Part shown: positions 60,418-64,000 of the stretch, piece by piece
How the letters are laid out: each line of letters starts with the position of its first letter
How positions within the stretch are numbered: the first letter of the stretch is position 1
Source of the DNA: Hyphomicrobiales bacterium
Lineage (GTDB): Bacteria; Pseudomonadota; Alphaproteobacteria; Rhizobiales; Rhizobiaceae
NCBI GenBank assembly: GCA_900469615.1
Contig: UBYA01000011.1
Location: forward strand, 744,001-808,000
DNA: 64,000 nucleotides
Direction of reading: 5' to 3'
The notes under the pieces: model-generated
What the model was told of the DNA's origin: nothing
The model's database searches: none
What the model saw: only the letters and a program-made list of their open reading frames with translations
Position numbers and translations under genes: made by a program

Positions 60418-61320
60418 ATGATCACGGACCTCGAGAGCATTCGGATTTTTCTGCGGGTCGTGGAGCGCGGCAGCTTCACGGCCGCCGCCGCGCAGCTGCG
60501 GCTGCCTTTGACCAGCGCGAGCCGGCGCGTGAAGCAGCTTGAGGATGATCTCGGCGTTCAATTGCTTTATCGCACGACGCGGCGCGTATGGGTCACGGAT
60601 GCCGGGCGCGACTATTATGAGCGTTGCATCCGCGCCGAAGAGATATTGCAGGAGGCGGACCAGACCGCCCGCGCGGTGCGCATCGAGCCGCAGGGGATGC
60701 TGCGCGTCCTCATGCCTTATACGCTCGGCCTGAGCGTGGTCGAACCCAGGCTCGGCGAGTTTCGCCAGCATTATCGGAAGGTGCAGCTTGCTCTCACCTA
60801 TGACAACTACCCCCTCGATCTGATCGAGCATGGCTTCGACGTCGCGTTGCGAACGGGGCCGCTTGCCGATTCCGGCTATTCCGCGCGCTTGCTTGGAAGG
60901 TCCCGCGCCCATCTTGCCGCAAGCCCAGCCTATCTCGACAGGTTTGGCCGTCCGGAGCGTCCGCAGGATCTGAGGGAGCACGCCATCATGATCATGGGTG
61001 CCGGGACTTCTCTGGCGACGGTGCGGTTGCTCGATGAAGCCAGCAACGTAACCGAGGTCGTCGTCAAGCCGATCCTGATGTCCAATGAGGCGACGACCAT
61101 CATTCGGCAGGCCGTTGCCGGAGCCGGCATAGCCTTGATATCGCCTCAGCTTGCCTCGCAGCACTTTGCGCGCGGCGAGCTCGAAGCCGTTCTTCCGCAA
61201 TGGCAGCGCGCCGATGACATCGAGCTCAACGCGCTCTTTCCGAGGCGGGCGACCTCGGATCGCAAGGTGCGCAGCTTTGTCGATTTCCTCGCCGAGGTGT
61301 TCAAGGACTGGAGGGTATAG
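60418..61320 (+). CDS. LysR-type regulator, probable controller of the FUSC exporter
   Basis: A 300-residue LysR protein: winged helix MITDLESIRIFLRVVERGSFTAAAAQLRLPLTSASRRVKQLEDDLG, then the effector domain with YDNYPLDLIEHGFDVALRTGPLADSG typical of the large AaeR/DsdC-like cluster that regulates oxidoreductases and exporters. A GAAAGGTAAAGC ribosome site precedes ATG 60418. Divergent from the exporter and sharing its inverted repeat. Confidence 0.9.
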   Translation: MITDLESIRIFLRVVERGSFTAAAAQLRLPLTSASRRVKQLEDDLGVQLLYRTTRRVWVTDAGRDYYERCIRAEEILQEADQTARAVRIEPQGMLRVLMPYTLGLSVVEPRLGEFRQHYRKVQLALTYDNYPLDLIEHGFDVALRTGPLADSGYSARLLGRSRAHLAASPAYLDRFGRPERPQDLREHAIMIMGAGTSLATVRLLDEASNVTEVVVKPILMSNEATTIIRQAVAGAGIALISPQLASQHFARGELEAVLPQWQRADDIELNALFPRRATSDRKVRSFVDFLAEVFKDWRV

Positions 61321-61340
61321 GGGCCTGCTTGCGCAGCCGT

Positions 61341-62267
61341 TCAATCGGCCCATTCGGGATCGGTCGTGAAAGCGATCGTAAGCCAACGGTCCGGGCCTTC
61401 GTCGCCGATTGCCTCGCCGATCTCGTCGCGGATGTGATCCCATTCCTCCAGTCTCTTCGCAGGCCCGTTTGGCGGTACGATGAAATAAAGCTCGATCTGC
61501 TTGCCGCGGCCGACGCGCGCGACATAGGAGCGGTAGGATTCGAAATCGTAACGCCGAACGATGTCGGTCGCCACGCGGTCGACATGGTCTCGCAGGTCCG
61601 AAGGCGTCACGAGGAGGATATCGGCGAATGCCTGCTTGATCGTTCCGATCGGCATGGGAATGACGACGAGGCAGACCAGGGCGAGAGCGACCGGATCGAC
61701 ATAGGGCGACATCCATTGCAGGCTTGTGCCCTGAATGAGAAAGCCGAAGATGAAGGCAAGCAGCAGCGCGCCACTGAGGCTTCCCGTCATTATCCAGGCC
61801 TTGACGTCCAGAGCAATGAAGCTGGATCTGAGCTCGTCGTTCGCCCGTCTGCCATAGGCAGCCATCACGAGAGCAATGAGCATGGTCAGCGCGGCATAGA
61901 TAATGGCCTGATCGAAGGAAAGATGCCGCCCACCGGCCATGATGCTGCCGATCGCGTTGATCAGGGCGTAGATCGCTGCCCCCGTCAGCAAAATGCCGTT
62001 GAGACCGAGCACCATGGGTTCGAGGTGCCAGAAGCCCATGGTGAAATGCTTGGCGAACTTGCCGGCGGACGTGCTGTTCGTCGCGGAGGATATGATCAGG
62101 TTGGAGACGATCAGCGCGACGATCGTCATGCTCGCATCCGTGAGCGCATAGACGCCGTCGAACACGATGGCGTAGGAACCGGAGAGAAGCCCAAAGACAA
62201 TGCCGGCGGCCGCCAGAACGAACGTCACGATAATGGAAATGCGCAGGACGCTTTGTTCGGTTATCAC
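61341..62267 (-). CDS. Cation diffusion facilitator family transporter
   Basis: A 308-residue CDF protein with six membrane helices. In helix II the metal-site sequence is FDGVYALTDASMT (D and D), and in helix V FIALDVKAWIMTGSL (D in ALDVK). The cytoplasmic C-terminal domain starts about residue 205. The divergence from the zinc/cadmium HxxxD pattern (here D-x-x-Y-x-L-x-D in helix II and A-L-D-V-K in helix V) means metal specificity is uncertain; it could be Fe or Mn. It converges on the LysR gene, 20 bases away. Confidence 0.88.
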   Translation of the reverse strand: MITEQSVLRISIIVTFVLAAAGIVFGLLSGSYAIVFDGVYALTDASMTIVALIVSNLIISSATNSTSAGKFAKHFTMGFWHLEPMVLGLNGILLTGAAIYALINAIGSIMAGGRHLSFDQAIIYAALTMLIALVMAAYGRRANDELRSSFIALDVKAWIMTGSLSGALLLAFIFGFLIQGTSLQWMSPYVDPVALALVCLVVIPMPIGTIKQAFADILLVTPSDLRDHVDRVATDIVRRYDFESYRSYVARVGRGKQIELYFIVPPNGPAKRLEEWDHIRDEIGEAIGDEGPDRWLTIAFTTDPEWAD

Positions 62268-62406
62268 TTTTCAATCTCCGGTGGAGGCGCGCTCGGCGCC
62301 GCCTGTGATTTCATAGGTAGGCCGGAGTCTTATCGTGTCATGTGGCCCGCGCCAATCCGAGACGCGCCTTCTTCGTCTTGCAATGTCGAGCAGACTGTTC
62401 GATCCG

Positions 62407-63288
62407 TCAGGATTCGCGTGGCCTGACGCTCCGTCCCTGCCTCCTGAATTCGCTCGGTGTGACGCCGACCAGCTTCTTGAAGTCGCGGGCAAAGTGAAAG
62501 GGGTCCGGATAGCCGCATCTGGCGGCGATCCTGCCGACCTGCTCATCCGAGACGACCAGCAGCGGCTTTGCGGCATTTATGCGCTCGTGGCGCAGCCAAT
62601 CGACCGGCGTCGTTCCCATCCGCTGTCGAAAGCGGCGAAACAACTGCGCCTGGCTGAGATTGGCGGCGGTGGCCAATTCCCGTACGGTCCAGGGATGTGT
62701 CAGATCGGCGCGGACCACCTGCATGACCCTCTGCAGGCGCTGAACGGCGTCGCCGATATCGCCGCCGTCGGCGCGCTCCGAGACCAGCGAGGAGATCAGT
62801 TGGGCAAGCAAGGCAAAGCAGCGGCTGTCGGCCAGGAAGGCGTTGTCTTTCACCTCGTCGAGAATCTCCGCAAACAAGGCGCGCGGACCGCGCGGGTTCG
62901 TCATGTCGAAGACCGGATTTGCAATCACGCCCAGGTTGTCGAAAAGAGTGTCGAGCCCATAGCCGATAAAGCCCAGCCACAGATAGGACCAGTGTGAGTG
63001 ACGCGGGTCGCAGCGATGCGAGTACAGCATCGAGGAATCCAGCCAGGCGATGGTCCCTTCGTGCAGAAAGCTCGATAGGCCGTTGACATCCAGCACGCCT
63101 TTGCCGCTGAGAGTGAAGATGAGGGTATGCTGGTTGAAGCGGTGGGCGATCGGCATTTCGCGGGGTGTGCAGGTCCGACGGCCGGCGGCCAGAAGCGCAT
63201 AGGGCAGGGCACGCGATAGTCTGCCGGGCGTCTGAAAGAAGACTTCGTCCAGAGCAGGGATATCGTCCGGGGCTGCTTCATCGGTCAT
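62407..63288 (-). CDS. AraC-family regulator
   Basis: About 293 residues from ATG 63288 (MTDEAAPDD). The N-terminal arm/cupin domain (about 20-165) contains HRFNQHTLIFTLSGKGVLDVNG, and the C-terminal AraC domain (about 190-285) has two helix-turn-helices: TVRELATAANLSQAQLFRRFRQRMG and QVGRIAARCGYPDPFHFARDFKKLVGVTPSEFRRQ. Earlier in-frame ATGs (63327, 63348, 63369) would leave only 24 bases to the divergent P450 start, so the shorter start, leaving about 105 bases for promoters, is preferred. Probably controls the P450 gene. Confidence 0.85.
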   Translation of the reverse strand: MTDEAAPDDIPALDEVFFQTPGRLSRALPYALLAAGRRTCTPREMPIAHRFNQHTLIFTLSGKGVLDVNGLSSFLHEGTIAWLDSSMLYSHRCDPRHSHWSYLWLGFIGYGLDTLFDNLGVIANPVFDMTNPRGPRALFAEILDEVKDNAFLADSRCFALLAQLISSLVSERADGGDIGDAVQRLQRVMQVVRADLTHPWTVRELATAANLSQAQLFRRFRQRMGTTPVDWLRHERINAAKPLLVVSDEQVGRIAARCGYPDPFHFARDFKKLVGVTPSEFRRQGRSVRPRES

Positions 63289-63393
63289 GGCAAGTCGGCC
63301 TTGTTCGGGGATGAGAGTTTTATCCATATAGCCGCGGTTTGCATCCATGTCTTTCTGCCGTCTCGTCATTTATTCTGTCCGGGATGAACCACA

Positions 63394-64000
63394 ATGGACG
63401 AGGTCCTGATCGTGACGACGGCAACCCCTGTATTCGACCCGCTCTCGCAAGCGTTCGCGGATGACCCCTATGCTTCCTACCGTGAGCTGCGCGCCGCCCC
63501 CGGCCCGGTCTATTACGAGCATTTCGACGTATGGCTCCTGTCGCGCTATCAGGATGTCGCTGCCGCCGCTGCCGACAAGACGCTCGTGCGTTCCCTCGAA
63601 TTCTTCCTCTCCCCCGAGGAGATAGAGGAGCAGAAGGTGCGCCAGAACTGGCACGATATGCCGAACCATTCGCGTTTCGTGCAGTTCAGCCTGCTCGATT
63701 CCGATGGCGAGACCCACGACCGGCTTCGCCGCAAAGTGTTCCGTGAATTTACCCCCGCACTCGTCGCGCGCCAGCGCGGAATGATACAGGATTTCGTCGA
63801 CCGGCTGCTGGACCGTCTTCTTCAAGCCGGCACCATCGATTTCGTCGAGGACCTCGCCTCACAGGTTCCGGGCCACATCATCGGCTCGGTTCTGGGCGTG
63901 CCGGCGGAATATGCGGGACAGTTGCGCAAATGGTCCGAAGAGGTCGTGCAATATTTCGACGTCGACCGCAGCGCCGAACGCAAGGCGATCGCCGAACGCG
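63394..64000 (+). CDS. Cytochrome P450, N-terminal part (cut by window edge)
   Basis: 202 codons from ATG 63394 to the window end, still open. The product has the bacterial P450 N-terminal pattern: FDPLSQAFADDPYASYRELRAAPGPVYY, WLLSRYQDVAAAAADK (meander before helix B), SLLDSDGETHDRLRRKVFREFTPALV (the D-x-x-x-H-x-x-x-R-x-x-x helix-C motif with haem-propionate contacts) and helix D/E sequence IDFVEDLASQVPGHIIGSVLGVPAEY. The I-helix and the haem Cys lie outside. Divergent from the AraC gene. Confidence 0.88.
   Translation, partial: MDEVLIVTTATPVFDPLSQAFADDPYASYRELRAAPGPVYYEHFDVWLLSRYQDVAAAAADKTLVRSLEFFLSPEEIEEQKVRQNWHDMPNHSRFVQFSLLDSDGETHDRLRRKVFREFTPALVARQRGMIQDFVDRLLDRLLQAGTIDFVEDLASQVPGHIIGSVLGVPAEYAGQLRKWSEEVVQYFDVDRSAERKAIAER

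Noticed and set aside
1..64000. CRISPR arrays, rRNA, tRNA, insertion sequences, integrases or replication origins
   Set aside because: No regularly spaced repeats, no RNA-gene sequence patterns recognised, and no transposase or integrase product found in reading the window. Short tRNA-like folds cannot be fully excluded without a covariance-model scan.

Overview
The window is about 62-63% GC, densely packed, and full of ATGA/TGATG-coupled operons. Its content is that of an alphaproteobacterium of the Rhizobiaceae (Rhizobium/Agrobacterium/Ensifer-like): paa and cat catabolism, dipeptide- and sugar-type ABC importers, a LuxI/LuxR pair and many LysR, LacI, GntR and AraC regulators. There are no ribosomal, tRNA or core housekeeping genes, so it is probably part of a secondary replicon or an accessory chromosomal region. 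The genus is inferred from gene style only.

1-14.2 kb holds phenylacetate catabolism. Plus strand: end of paaA, paaB, paaC, paaD, paaE, an extra PaaA/PaaC-family ferritin-like gene, paaZ, a hot-dog thioesterase and paaY. Minus strand: paaR, paaK, paaI, paaG. Plus strand again: paaN and a fused enoyl-CoA hydratase/3-hydroxyacyl-CoA dehydrogenase. A palindrome between paaG and paaN is the likely PaaR operator. 14.3-17 kb: AHL synthase and LuxR regulator with overlapping 3' ends, a phnX relic and a MEKHLA-domain gene. 17.1-22.1 kb: dipeptide-type ABC importer. 22.4-23.7 kb: cyclopropane fatty acid synthase.

23.8-27.4 kb is the catechol branch (catBCA, divergent catR). 33.3-37.6 kb is a hydroxyquinol branch: LysR regulator, two different hydroxyquinol-type intradiol dioxygenases and a maleylacetate reductase. 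Between and after them lie a bicupin AllE-like enzyme, a TadG-like protein, a CadC-type membrane regulator, a LysE exporter, a choloylglycine-hydrolase-family amidase, a membrane alpha/beta hydrolase, a DUF1801 protein, a GreA-like protein and a LacI/PhyH-dioxygenase/SDR operon.

46.2-56.9 kb is the most interesting part: a C-P-lyase-like cluster, phnGHIJKLM, preceded by a CUT1 sugar ABC importer (binding protein plus two permeases, no ATPase) and a PfkB sugar kinase, all opposite a divergent PhnF-type GntR regulator. Four copies of one palindrome (ATTCGAAT) lie before the binding protein, before phnF and, as a pair 21 bp apart, before phnG, tying the genes into one regulon. The PhnJ encoded here has only one cysteine: three of the four cysteines that bind the radical-SAM cluster or carry the thiyl radical in canonical PhnJ are S251, L272 and G278. 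The reading frame is intact. This looks like a C-P lyase paralogue that works without the classical iron-sulfur chemistry, coupled to import and phosphorylation of a sugar-like substrate.

57-64 kb: acyltransferase 3, FUSC-type exporter with divergent LysR regulator, cation diffusion facilitator, AraC regulator and the start of a cytochrome P450 cut by the window edge. Pseudogene remnants (phnX, a Tat-signal binding protein, a GNAT) mark small decayed patches.
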